Shown piece after piece: positions 32,522-40,444 of a DNA stretch of 64,000 nucleotides. The DNA lies in NCBI GenBank assembly GCA_035274425.1, contig DATEOC010000083.1:1-64000 (forward strand), read 5' to 3'. Numbering within the stretch: the stretch's first letter is position 1; each line of letters begins with the position of its first letter. Under the pieces are notes generated by a model. It ran no database searches, was not told the DNA's origin, and worked only from the letters and a program-made list of their open reading frames with translations. The stretch is from JADMIH01 sp035274425. GTDB lineage: Bacteria > Chloroflexota > Chloroflexia > QHBQ01 > JADMIH01. Made by a program: the position numbers and the translations under genes.

Positions 32522-32914
32522 TTACTCTCTATCCAGGGTCGCGATGCACTCTATCTCTACGAGCGCGTCTTTGGGCAGTCGCGCTACCTGCACGGTAGAC
32601 CTTGCGGGAGGGTGGGTGTTGCTGAAGTAGCTGCCGTAGACATCATTCATGGCTGCGAAGTCGCCCATGTCCGCCAGGAAGACGGTCGTCTTCAGCACGG
32701 CGGCGAAATTTGTGCCCGCTGCTTGCAGTACCGCGGCCAGGTTGTCGAGCGCGCGCCGGGTCTGTTCAGCGATGCCACCTTCTACCAGCGTGCCGGTTGC
32801 AGGGTCGAGGCCCACCTGTCCGGCTGTATAGACTACGTTGCCAAAGCGGATGCCCTGTGAGTAAGGGCCTATCGCGGCGGGAGCATGGTCTGTGTAGATT
32901 CTCTCTTTAGCCAA
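32522..32914 (-). CDS. ridA: RidA family reactive intermediate deaminase
   Basis: 130 residues, the usual length. Family blocks GPYSQGIRFGNVVYTAGQVGLDP, AEQTRRALDNLAAVL, TTVFLADMGDFAAMNDVY and PARSTVQVARLPKDALVEIECIA are all present, including the Arg that binds the carboxylate. RidA hydrolyses reactive enamine/imine intermediates made by PLP enzymes. Start TTG with AGGAGGT upstream. Middle of the HAD-IIA, ridA, methyltransferase run. Confidence 0.96.
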   Translation of the reverse strand: MAKERIYTDHAPAAIGPYSQGIRFGNVVYTAGQVGLDPATGTLVEGGIAEQTRRALDNLAAVLQAAGTNFAAVLKTTVFLADMGDFAAMNDVYGSYFSNTHPPARSTVQVARLPKDALVEIECIATLDRE

Positions 32915-32961
32915 AGGTTAGTACCTCCTGGATCAATCTGAATTACAAGTTGGGCGACATA

Positions 32962-33786
32962 TCACATGATGCCAAGCGCATCCATCAGGTCTGCCAGGTC
33001 CTCGAATATGTAATTGGGTGTAGCTTCGGCGTGGGGGATGTCTTCACGTTGTGACACGCCGGTAAGGAGGAGCGCGGTGGCGATTCCCGCTCTTGCCCCG
33101 AAGGCGATGTCGGTCTCCAATCTATCCCCTACGCACAGGGCTTCGTTGGGTGTTATACCTAGCCTCTCCAGCGCGACCTCAGCCATGTAGCCGTTGGGCT
33201 TGCCTATCACGATGGGCGCGACTCCTGAACAGGCCTGCACGGCTGCCACTATGCTTCCCGCCCCCGGCCAAAGGTCGCCCCCTTCGACGGGCAAGGTGAG
33301 GTCGGCGTTCGTAGCGATGAATCGCGCTCCCTTTCTGACTGAGGAGCAGGCTTGCTGGAGGGAGCGGTACGTAAGTCCAAAGTCCAGGCCCACTACCACG
33401 AAATCGGGCTGACCACCCGCCGCTCGGAAGGCCGATGAGGCGGTGACCGTCGCCAGCAAGCTCGCCGAACCTAACACATACACTTCGCCACCCTCCGGAT
33501 GCTCTCGTGCCAGATAGTCGGCTGTCGCCCCGGCGGAGGTCAGTATCTTCTCCGGCTCTACGCTGATGCCCATGCGGTCCAGTTTCTTGGAGAACTCCTG
33601 GGCTGTGAGTGTGGCGTTGTTGGTCAGTAGTATAAATGATAGCCCCGCCGCCCGTAAAGCCGGAAACAGCTCTGCCGTACCGGGCAGCGCCTCGTCCCCA
33701 CGGTAGAGGACTCCGTCCATATCGAGTATCAGTCCTTTGAAGCGGCCCCGTAGCGTTTCAGCCAATTGCACCTTCCTGATCGTCAA
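32962..33786 (-). CDS. HAD-IIA family phosphatase (NagD-like)
   Basis: 274 residues. Motif I is LILDMDGVLYRGDEALPG, motif II LLTNNATLTAQEF, and motif IV CVGDRLETDIAFGARAGI, which with the C2B cap places it in the NagD/p-nitrophenylphosphatase group. Substrate likely a sugar or glycerol phosphate or a nucleotide. TTG start at 33786, whose ribosome site is weak. First gene of a three-gene unit with ridA and the methyltransferase. Confidence 0.93.
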   Translation of the reverse strand: MTIRKVQLAETLRGRFKGLILDMDGVLYRGDEALPGTAELFPALRAAGLSFILLTNNATLTAQEFSKKLDRMGISVEPEKILTSAGATADYLAREHPEGGEVYVLGSASLLATVTASSAFRAAGGQPDFVVVGLDFGLTYRSLQQACSSVRKGARFIATNADLTLPVEGGDLWPGAGSIVAAVQACSGVAPIVIGKPNGYMAEVALERLGITPNEALCVGDRLETDIAFGARAGIATALLLTGVSQREDIPHAEATPNYIFEDLADLMDALGIM

Positions 33787-33890
33787 TATGCACGGGTATT
33801 ATGTATGAATGGGTATGTTGGTGTCCACCGTAGAACCTGTTCAAGAGCCACCTTACGAGACTGAGGGTTTTGAATAACAAGGTGCCCTTT

Positions 33891-33978
33891 CCCTGTTCAT
33901 TCTGAGCGAAGCGAAGAATCCAAAGCTGCCCCTATACATCCACGCTCGGAGATTCCTCACTTCGTTCGGAATGACAGG
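33891..33978. repeat. Palindromic element of the CCTGTCATTCCGAAC type (copy 1)
   Basis: Left arm cctgttcattctgagcgaag... and right arm ...ttcgttcggaatgacagg pair over about 28 bases; most mismatches are transitions that G-U pairs would tolerate. Two further copies lie at 57477 and 63927. The rest of 33787-34063 shows nothing I can interpret. Confidence 0.88.
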
Positions 33979-34063
33979 TAAATGAGTCTTGTTCTTATGT
34001 TGGTTCTCAGGGGTTAGGAATTGTCGCTCTAACCTTGCATGGAAATATAGGGGTCGCTTAGCC

Positions 34064-34069
34064 TATAAT
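34064..34069 (+). promoter_or_regulatory. -10 box for the small gene at 34090
   Basis: TATAAT 20 bases before ATG; no convincing -35 at 16-18 bases. Confidence 0.4.
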
Positions 34070-34089
34070 TCCTGGGCTGGGAGGGTCAA

Positions 34090-34314
34090 ATGGTCATACA
34101 GAAAAGCAGGCGGCGTAGTGGCCCACTCTATAGAAGATGCGGGAGCGAAGTGATTTCTTATGTGCCAGAGGTGGTTACCTGGGAGTTACGGCTTGCCGGG
34201 CGGCATTTTACGCTGCTTAGGATAGTCCAGAAGGCCGTGTATATTATTGACCAGGGAGGCGTGCGGCGGGAGAAGCTCAGCCTCCGTTTACGCTTCGGGC
34301 ACAATCGAGGATGA
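34090..34314 (+). CDS. Small hypothetical protein, 74 residues
   Basis: A short gene with all the trimmings of a transcription unit: TATAAT at 34064, GGGAGG five bases before ATG, and a strong hairpin starting four bases after the stop. The product is basic with a central beta-rich part (VVTWELRLAGRHFTLLRIVQKAVYIID) and no membrane segment. No family is recognised. It may instead be a non-coding transcript; the signals support expression more than the exact product. Confidence 0.45.
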   Translation: MVIQKSRRRSGPLYRRCGSEVISYVPEVVTWELRLAGRHFTLLRIVQKAVYIIDQGGVRREKLSLRLRFGHNRG

Positions 34315-34317
34315 CAG

Positions 34318-34378
34318 AAATAACAAAAAGCATGAAAATGGGCGGCTGAGCTGCCCATTTTCATGCTTTTTGTTATTT
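34318..34378. terminator. Bidirectional terminator, 26-bp perfect stem
   Basis: Arms 34318-34343 and 34353-34378 are perfectly complementary and A-rich outside, T-rich inside the distal arm. It serves the small plus gene and the PrcB-like minus gene, whose TAA stop is in its edge. Confidence 0.92.
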
Positions 34379-35807
34379 ACGGCAGTATTACCTCGGTCTC
34401 GCTGAAGGCCCTCTCGCCGTCTGAGAATACCACGTCGTACTTGGTTGGCCCGCCAGGCGTAAGGCCGGCTTTTGACACGACCGCAAAGTCATGAGGCTGG
34501 GTCACCACCTGGGCGCATACACCGTCTCGCTCTACCCTACTCACTGCTGCCGTGATTCTACGGTCCGCCTCCGCCAGGCGCACGCCTGTTATGTCGAGGC
34601 GGAAGCAGGCGTTTCGCTTATCGCCCCAGAAGGCAGCGATCACAAACTCGGTCTTGAAGTCTACGGCAGGGGCGGGCGCGGTCGGATTCATCTGGTTGGT
34701 ATGGCGCTTCCAGAGAGCGTCCCATTCGGCCTGATTAGCGACTGCTATGTAAAGTGGTTCGCTTATGCCTGAGAAGGAGCGAGGGCCGACTTGCAACTCG
34801 CTGAAGTGCCTGACTCTGAGCGGGACTCCATCCTCTTTAGGGCCGGGGCTTGGGACCGGAGCCGGGCCGGTGCCGTAGCGCCAGGTATGGTACTGCAACC
34901 CAACGTTGCCCATCTCGACGCGCCACGCAGGCTCATTGGCGGGATTGTAGGTGAGAATCCGGCGCTGGAAGGCCTGCATCATCACAGTGAACTTCTTGCC
35001 TTGTATCTCTATAGTGATCCAGTAAGGCTCGGTTAGGGGGTAGCCCATCGCATACAGCCAGTTGAAAAGCTGGCCCTCGCGGTACTGGCCGTTCTCGTAG
35101 ACTGTGCCGCGCTGGTTCATAAAGTCCCAGAAGACGTCGGGGATGTTATGGCCTGTGACGCTCTCGTACTGCTGGTACTTCGGGATTCTGCCAACATCAC
35201 CTTCCAGCGGGCCAGGGTGAACTGTACCGTCCGCCGTCAGCGACTCGCGCACCTCCTGGCCGATGCGGGGCTGCGACCTATTCTGGTTGGGATCGATGGT
35301 CGCTACGCGCCTCAGGGCAGCGTAGGTGGGCGTAACGTTGCGCGGGCCTGCGGTGATGACATCGCCCGCAACCGGCACCTGTGACGGCTCGCGCGGCTCA
35401 AAGGTGTTGTATCCGACCTGCATGTGACCTGAAATCATCTCCACCACCAGCAGGCCGTTGGTCACGAACCAGGGCGACTTCGGGTCGCCGTTAGGGTCGT
35501 TTATCTCCATGCGCGACTTGTCGTAATAGCGCACCTGGCGCTTGCCGCCTGGGCTTTCCATGAGCGGCTCGGTCCTGTTGTCATTTGCTACGGGACCCCA
35601 TAGCCATGATCGCTTGGCGACACCTTGCGAAACGGGCATGTCGGCACGCTGCCACACTTGCTCGAACGCGCCTGTATTGGACTGTGCGGGTTGGTGCGCT
35701 GCCGCGAGGGTAGGCAACAGCATGGCCGCTACCGCAAACAACATCACGCCTGAGCGCTGGGGAAGTCTCCTTCCTCCTTTCCACATTCTTTGTAGCATTT
35801 CTTCCAC
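34377..35807 (-). CDS. Secreted protein with PrcB-like C-terminal domain
   Basis: 476 residues. A signal peptide with hydrophobic core VMLFAVAAMLLPTLAAA ends near AHQ (about residue 38). The middle (40-320) is a secreted domain rich in Trp and Tyr with PYWITIEIQGKKFTVMMQAFQRRILTYNP. The C-terminus from about 335 shows the PrcB-like pattern (ANQAEWDALWKRH ... VDFKTEFVIAAFWGDK ... LDITGVRL), a domain known from a treponemal protease complex subunit. Ribosome site CGGAGG before ATG. Role outside the cell unknown; the middle domain is one I often associate with Chloroflexota but cannot name. Confidence 0.75.
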   Translation of the reverse strand: MEEMLQRMWKGGRRLPQRSGVMLFAVAAMLLPTLAAAHQPAQSNTGAFEQVWQRADMPVSQGVAKRSWLWGPVANDNRTEPLMESPGGKRQVRYYDKSRMEINDPNGDPKSPWFVTNGLLVVEMISGHMQVGYNTFEPREPSQVPVAGDVITAGPRNVTPTYAALRRVATIDPNQNRSQPRIGQEVRESLTADGTVHPGPLEGDVGRIPKYQQYESVTGHNIPDVFWDFMNQRGTVYENGQYREGQLFNWLYAMGYPLTEPYWITIEIQGKKFTVMMQAFQRRILTYNPANEPAWRVEMGNVGLQYHTWRYGTGPAPVPSPGPKEDGVPLRVRHFSELQVGPRSFSGISEPLYIAVANQAEWDALWKRHTNQMNPTAPAPAVDFKTEFVIAAFWGDKRNACFRLDITGVRLAEADRRITAAVSRVERDGVCAQVVTQPHDFAVVSKAGLTPGGPTKYDVVFSDGERAFSETEVILP

Positions 35808-35910
35808 CTCCGTGAGATATTCTTACCTAAGTGCGGGGCTCAATTTTCCCCGTCTATAATTATTAACGAAGGTCGCATACCTGGGTTGCTATAGCCGAAA
35901 ACATGTTTCG

Positions 35911-35961
35911 TTCAAAGAGAAAGGTGGTGGACGCTGAGCGTCCACCACCTTTCTCTTTGAA
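35911..35961. terminator. Terminator hairpin, 24-bp perfect stem, 3' of ruvB
   Basis: Arms 35911-35934 and 35938-35961 are perfectly complementary around TGA. It lies just after the ruvB stop on the minus strand. Confidence 0.92.
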
Positions 35962-35969
35962 CCATATCT

Positions 35970-37007
35970 TTAGAAGAGTTTGGGCTGCTCGACCTCGACT
36001 TCTTCGGGGCGGGTGGGGTAGGGGATGCCCATGTGCTCGTAGGCTTTGCGGGTCGTTACGCGGCCACGCGAGGTGCGCGCCAGGAAGCCGAGCTGTAATA
36101 GATACGGCTCGTACACATCCATGATGGTGTCAGCTTCCTCGCTGATGGAGGCAGCTATCGTGCCGAGGCCTACCGGTCCGCCGTCGAACTTGTCAATGAT
36201 GGCGTGGAGGATGCGGCGGTCAATATCGTCCAGGCCGAGCGCATCTATCTCCAGCCGCCGGAGAGCTTCCTCCGCGACCTCTGGGGTGATCTTGCCGTCG
36301 GCGCGGACCTGGGCATAGTCGCGTACCCTGCGCAGGAGGCGGTTGGCAACGCGGGGCGTGCCCCTGCTTCGGAGAGCTATCTGCCTGGCCCCTTCGTCCT
36401 CTACGGCCACACCCATGATGCGGGCGGAACGCTTGATAATCTGCTCCATCGCGTCCAGGCTGTAATATTCGAGTCGGAAGGTCACGCCGAAGCGGTCTCG
36501 AAGAGGCGATGAGAGCATGGCAAGGCGGGTGGTCGCTCCGATGATTGTAAAAGGTGGGAGGTTCAAGCGCAAAGAGCGTGCGGACGGTCCCTTGCCTATC
36601 ATCACGTCGAGCGCGTAGTCCTCCATCGCGGGGTACAGCACTTCTTCGACAGCGCGGTTGAGGCGGTGGATTTCGTCCAGGAAGAGTATCTCGCGCTCTT
36701 TGAGATTGGAAAGGATAGAGGCGAGGTCGCCGGGACGCTCAATGGCGGGGCCGGAGGTGGTCCTTATGGGCACTCCCATCTCGTTGGCGATAACGGTAGA
36801 GATGGTGGTCTTGCCGAGGCCGGGGGGGCCGTAGAAGAGCATGTGGTCCAGCACTTCGTCGCGTGCCTGAGCCGCTTCGAGCATGATACCGACGTGGTCC
36901 TTCAGCTTCTCCTGCCCGATATACTCCACGATGCGACGCGGGCGAAGCGTCTGCTCTATCTCTGCTTCATTCTCTTTGGTCTTTGCTGAAATCAGGCGCT
37001 CTACCAT
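35970..37007 (-). CDS. ruvB: Holliday junction branch migration helicase RuvB
   Basis: 345 residues, usual length. Walker A GPPGLGKT at 60-67, Walker B LFLDEIHRL, sensor 1 IIGATTR, and the C-terminal winged helix PYLLQLGFLARTSRGRVTT. RuvB hexamers pump DNA through the RuvA-bound junction during recombination. AGGAG seven bases before ATG. ruvA and ruvC are not adjacent. The start region is preceded by imperfect heptamer-like repeats (37020-37050). Confidence 0.99.
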   Translation of the reverse strand: MVERLISAKTKENEAEIEQTLRPRRIVEYIGQEKLKDHVGIMLEAAQARDEVLDHMLFYGPPGLGKTTISTVIANEMGVPIRTTSGPAIERPGDLASILSNLKEREILFLDEIHRLNRAVEEVLYPAMEDYALDVMIGKGPSARSLRLNLPPFTIIGATTRLAMLSSPLRDRFGVTFRLEYYSLDAMEQIIKRSARIMGVAVEDEGARQIALRSRGTPRVANRLLRRVRDYAQVRADGKITPEVAEEALRRLEIDALGLDDIDRRILHAIIDKFDGGPVGLGTIAASISEEADTIMDVYEPYLLQLGFLARTSRGRVTTRKAYEHMGIPYPTRPEEVEVEQPKLF

Positions 37008-37096
37008 TGGGGTCTCCTGGGGTGATGAACGACGAACGATGAATGACGGATTAAGTATGCTGAATTTGGTGCTTGCATTAGAACATATTTGCTGAT

Positions 37097-37102
37097 ATTA
37101 TA
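37097..37102 (-). promoter_or_regulatory. -10 box of ruvB
   Basis: Minus-strand TATAAT about 90 bases before the ruvB ATG; TAGCAT lies 17 bases further upstream as a weak -35. Confidence 0.5.
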
Positions 37103-37159
37103 CCACAATGTAACTGTCAATGCTATGGGGAAAAGGGTGACTTTCCGCGCAAAATAATA

Positions 37160-37179
37160 CGTCGCCCATTTGGGCGACG
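37160..37179 (-). terminator. Terminator of the 141-residue protein gene
   Basis: Nine-bp perfect stem CGTCGCCCA/TGGGCGACG with a two-base loop, followed on the minus strand by TATTATTTT. Confidence 0.8.
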
Positions 37180-37186
37180 CGTAAGC

Positions 37187-37612
37187 TCATTTTTGGCCTG
37201 GGAGGGGGATGAAGCCGAGGAGTTTGCGTTTTGGGGTGGGGGACCTGCCGAATGTGCGGTAGGTCTCGGCGGCCACTCGCTTGGCTTCGATTCGCTCCAC
37301 TTCGCCGTAGCTAACTTCCTGGAGGGCCTTTTCTTTCTCCCACGTCAGGAGACCGGCTATGATTACGACGGGGAGCGCGAGGGCCTGCCAGCGGCCAAGC
37401 TTCCACCACTCGTATTGCGCCCACCTGTAGACCTGCACCGGGTTGGCTTCAGGATAGGGCGGTACCTGGTATGGGAGCTTCCTGGATAGCTTTTTGGCCT
37501 GCTTCATGGCCTTGCGCGGTGGCGTAGGGAAACCACGGTTGGGCTTCAGACCTTCCATAGCCGCGAAGCGCGACTTCTGCCTTAACTCTTTTATCTTGTC
37601 GTCTTTAGCCAT
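37187..37612 (-). CDS. Hypothetical basic protein with one membrane helix
   Basis: 141 residues. The first 80 residues are Lys/Arg/Pro-rich, then WQALALPVVIIAGLLTW forms a single short hydrophobic segment near the centre, followed by a helical charged tail. Not recognised. Transcribed ahead of ruvB on the same strand but separated from it by a terminator. The ATG at 37612 has a weak upstream GGAGG at about 12 bases. Confidence 0.65.
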   Translation of the reverse strand: MAKDDKIKELRQKSRFAAMEGLKPNRGFPTPPRKAMKQAKKLSRKLPYQVPPYPEANPVQVYRWAQYEWWKLGRWQALALPVVIIAGLLTWEKEKALQEVSYGEVERIEAKRVAAETYRTFGRSPTPKRKLLGFIPLPGQK

Positions 37613-37703
37613 GCTCTACGAGACCCCCTCCAAGTTAATATAGTGAAGATATAGCAGGGGACACCCCTGCGACCCCGTCAAGGACAGTTGCCCCTGCACC
37701 CCT

Positions 37704-38819
37704 TTAGGGTCCACTCTCAAACTTTACTTCCTCATAACCCAGACCGGTGACCAGGCTCCTGATAACATCTTGGGCGTTCTTTTCCGCCTGGGTCAATATG
37801 CCATTCTCGATGGCAGCCTGCAATATCTGTTCCTCAGCTACCTGGCGTATTCGCGTCTCAAGGTTGGGGTCGGGCACAAAACGGATGATGCCGCTGTTGC
37901 GCTCATAAACGGTGGTCTTCTCGTTGTTGAGGATGTTCTTGAGGTTGAAGACCTCCGCCTTTGGCAGCTTGATGGTGACGGAATTGGTTTCGGTCATAAA
38001 CTTTATATCTTCTGGCTTCAGCTTGGAAAGGTCTACACCCGCGATAACGTCGCCGTGCGCTATGAGGAGTATTTTATCGCCCGTGAGGAAGTCGAATAAG
38101 GGGCCGCTGCTGGTCCCTGGGACGACCTTCTCGATTTCATAGCGCACCGTCTCCAGGCGGCTGAGCGCGCTTACTTTCTCGATGATGCTTGGGCGGCTTA
38201 TATCTATGCTCTGTTTGGACGGGGCGAAGAGGTTGGGCACCCACCCGAAGAGGCTGCCCAGGCCGGAGAAACCGTCCCTGATGGTCGCGAAGGCGAGGAG
38301 CGAGCAGGCAATGGCTATCACTCCGAAGGTGGCGGCGAATATGGAGCAAGCCGATGGCCCCTGCTTTATGACCGTCACGGCTTGCCTGTCGTCACGGGTG
38401 CGCTCATCCCGCTCCGGCGGACGCTCCATGAGGCTCCTGTTTGGCGAGGGTGCCTCGATGGCAGGGGAGACTAATGGGGCCTGGTTATATGTGGCGTATG
38501 GGGGGAGAGCTGGTGGGGAGGGCTGGGGAGGTTGCGCCGGGGCGGCTGCAGGGGTATAAAGCGTGCCGGGGCGCAGGGGTGGTCGTGACGGGTCCTCATT
38601 AGCAGGCAGTCGCGTGGTTGGGTCGTCAGGGGCAGCTTTACCGCCGAACTCTATTACCCACTCGCCCCCGCTCTCTGCGGGAGGGGCAGGTGTTGGCTTG
38701 TTCTCGGGCAAGATACGGACTGAGCCGGGATCGCTATCCCTCTGCTCCAGGCCTCCGTCGCTGACCCTCTTTCGCCTCTGGACGTGTTCCTCACCCATGA
38801 TCTGCTCTCCAATCGTCAT
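37704..38819 (-). CDS. DUF4230 membrane protein with Pro-rich cytoplasmic N-terminus
   Basis: 371 residues. The first 150 are charged and Pro-rich, probably cytoplasmic and disordered. A membrane helix follows (CSIFAATFGVIAIACSLLAFATI). The extracytoplasmic domain with LSRLETVRYEIEKVV, LIAHGDVIAGVDLSKL and TVKLPKAEVFNL-like strands, ending in RIRQVAEEQILQAAIENGILTQAE, fits DUF4230. Function unknown. A TATAAT lies 23 bases before ATG. Confidence 0.85.
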   Translation of the reverse strand: MTIGEQIMGEEHVQRRKRVSDGGLEQRDSDPGSVRILPENKPTPAPPAESGGEWVIEFGGKAAPDDPTTRLPANEDPSRPPLRPGTLYTPAAAPAQPPQPSPPALPPYATYNQAPLVSPAIEAPSPNRSLMERPPERDERTRDDRQAVTVIKQGPSACSIFAATFGVIAIACSLLAFATIRDGFSGLGSLFGWVPNLFAPSKQSIDISRPSIIEKVSALSRLETVRYEIEKVVPGTSSGPLFDFLTGDKILLIAHGDVIAGVDLSKLKPEDIKFMTETNSVTIKLPKAEVFNLKNILNNEKTTVYERNSGIIRFVPDPNLETRIRQVAEEQILQAAIENGILTQAEKNAQDVIRSLVTGLGYEEVKFESGP

Positions 38820-38842
38820 GCTGCTACGCCCTTGCCTGCCAT

Positions 38843-38848
38843 ATTATA
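38843..38848 (-). promoter_or_regulatory. -10 box of the DUF4230 gene
   Basis: Minus-strand TATAAT 23 bases before ATG 38819; the adjacent -35 region runs into the heptamer repeat array. Confidence 0.45.
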
Positions 38849-38858
38849 CCACTTGAGG

Positions 38859-38995
38859 TAGACGATAGACGATAGACGATAGACGATAGACGATAGACGA
38901 TAGACGAAGTACGGAACAAACTATTCGTCCTTCATCATCGCATCACACATCACGCATCACGTTTCACTCTATCGTCTATCGTCTATCGTCTATCG
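38859..38995. repeat. Inverted pair of TAGACGA heptamer arrays
   Basis: Seven TAGACGA units (38859-38907) face four TCTATCG units (38968-38995) across a 60-base centre that also holds CACGCATCACG repeats. The arrays are reverse complements, so up to about 28 bp can pair. It occupies the divergent intergenic region between the DUF4230 and permease genes. Confidence 0.95.
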
Positions 38996-39103
38996 TCCAG
39001 CCTCCCCGATATACGTGTACTTCCTTGTTGCTACAGGAAAGGGTATGTTAGAATAACCACGGTAATTACGTCCCACATTGATGCGACGTTACGGAATGCC
39101 ATA

Positions 39104-40444
39104 TTGAGCAGCGAACACATAGATACAGGGTCAGGGCGGCGAGAACCACTCATTCCGCCCCTTCGAGTGACCCCACGTGAACGCAATCGCTTGATATTGG
39201 TGGGCATCGCGGCCCTGGTCGTCTGGTGGCTGTTGAGCCAGTCGTTGGACGCGATGGGGCCGTTCATTTTGGCCCTCATCCTGGGTTATCTGATGCTCCC
39301 CCTGGTCGATAGGCTCAGCAAATTCCTGCCGCGTGCGGTGGCGATCCTGGCCGTATACCTGGTGTTCATCCTCATTTTCAGCTTGCTCATAGCGTGGCTG
39401 GTCCCACTCGCTATAAATCAGATACGGGAGGTAATAGGCAACTCTGAACAGTACGCGAAGCAGGTCCGCGAATGGGGGCAGGGGATAGCCGCGTGGTATA
39501 GCTCGCTGCCTCTCTCTGAAGAGGTTCGCAACTCTATAGAGGATGGGGCACGCAATTCGCTGGGGTCGGTAGGGGGCTTCTTGCAGGATGCTCTCCTCGG
39601 CTTTCTCCGGTGGCTCACGCGGGCGTTTGGCTCCATAGTGGGGTTCATCATAATCCCCTTCTGGCTTTTCTACGTGCTCAAGGATAAGGACCGGGGGATC
39701 AAGGCGTTCAACAACATGCTGCCGCGCACGTGGCGCATAGATGTATGGCGGATCGTCCGCATAATCAACGGTATCCTTAGCAGCTACATCCGGGGGCAGC
39801 TCATCCTCGGCATAGTGGTCGGCATCGCCTCGACTATAGGGCTGCTCCTGGTCGGAGCGCCGTACGCCATATTGCTGGGGATAATCTCCGGGTTCACGGA
39901 AGTGATACCGGTGGTGGGGCCAATACTCGGCGCGATACCTGGCCTGGTCCTGGCGAGCTTCAGCCCCGAAGGGTGGGTCATGGTGCTCAAGGTGCTGGCG
40001 GTATACGTCGTCGTGCAGCAGCTTGAGAACAACTTGCTCGTTCCAAAGATACAGGGAGATAGCGTAAAGCTGCACCCATCGCTCATAATGGTATCGCTGG
40101 TGGTTGGGAGCCAGGTAGCGGGGCTGTTCGGTTTGATAGTGGCGGTCCCGGTTGCAGCGATTTTGAGGGATGTGTATCTTTATCTGTACAGGCGGTTCGC
40201 GGAGGGGTATAGTCCACACGATGCCGAAGCGAGTGTCCCTTCGCGGGAGTCGGAAGGGACACCTGAGGGTGAGACAGAGGAGAGCCGCGAGCTTGCCGAG
40301 GCCCGCAAGGAGCCCGGAACCAGTGACGACGAGATGATAGCCCGGCTTGATGAGACCTCAGCCGGGGGTGCGAATAGTGATGAAGTAAAGATGGAGCAGC
40401 GCGAGGATAGCAATATGCTCCCAGGGAGAGCGTCCAAAAAGTGA
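39104..40444 (+). CDS. AI-2E family (PerM/YdiK-like) membrane permease
   Basis: 446 residues with about seven to eight hydrophobic helices. The block GFTEVIPVVGPILGAIPGLVLA and VVVQQLENNLLVPKIQGDSVKLHPSLIMVSLVVGSQVAGLFGLIVAVPVAAI is diagnostic of the AI-2E transporter family. The last 85 residues form an acidic, disordered tail. Substrate unknown; the name comes from the TqsA autoinducer-2 exporter. TTG at 39104 lacks a good ribosome site, so a start some codons later is possible. Four bases overlap with the LCP gene. Confidence 0.93.
   Translation: MSSEHIDTGSGRREPLIPPLRVTPRERNRLILVGIAALVVWWLLSQSLDAMGPFILALILGYLMLPLVDRLSKFLPRAVAILAVYLVFILIFSLLIAWLVPLAINQIREVIGNSEQYAKQVREWGQGIAAWYSSLPLSEEVRNSIEDGARNSLGSVGGFLQDALLGFLRWLTRAFGSIVGFIIIPFWLFYVLKDKDRGIKAFNNMLPRTWRIDVWRIVRIINGILSSYIRGQLILGIVVGIASTIGLLLVGAPYAILLGIISGFTEVIPVVGPILGAIPGLVLASFSPEGWVMVLKVLAVYVVVQQLENNLLVPKIQGDSVKLHPSLIMVSLVVGSQVAGLFGLIVAVPVAAILRDVYLYLYRRFAEGYSPHDAEASVPSRESEGTPEGETEESRELAEARKEPGTSDDEMIARLDETSAGGANSDEVKMEQREDSNMLPGRASKK

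Noticed and set aside
35903..36124. Plus-strand small frame after a TATAAT at 35855
   Set aside because: It consists of the ruvB terminator hairpin and the antisense of the ruvB 3' end.
39131..40219. 362-codon open frame antisense to the AI-2E permease gene
   Set aside because: Rich in charged residues as expected from the complement of a membrane protein; the sense strand has clear family blocks.
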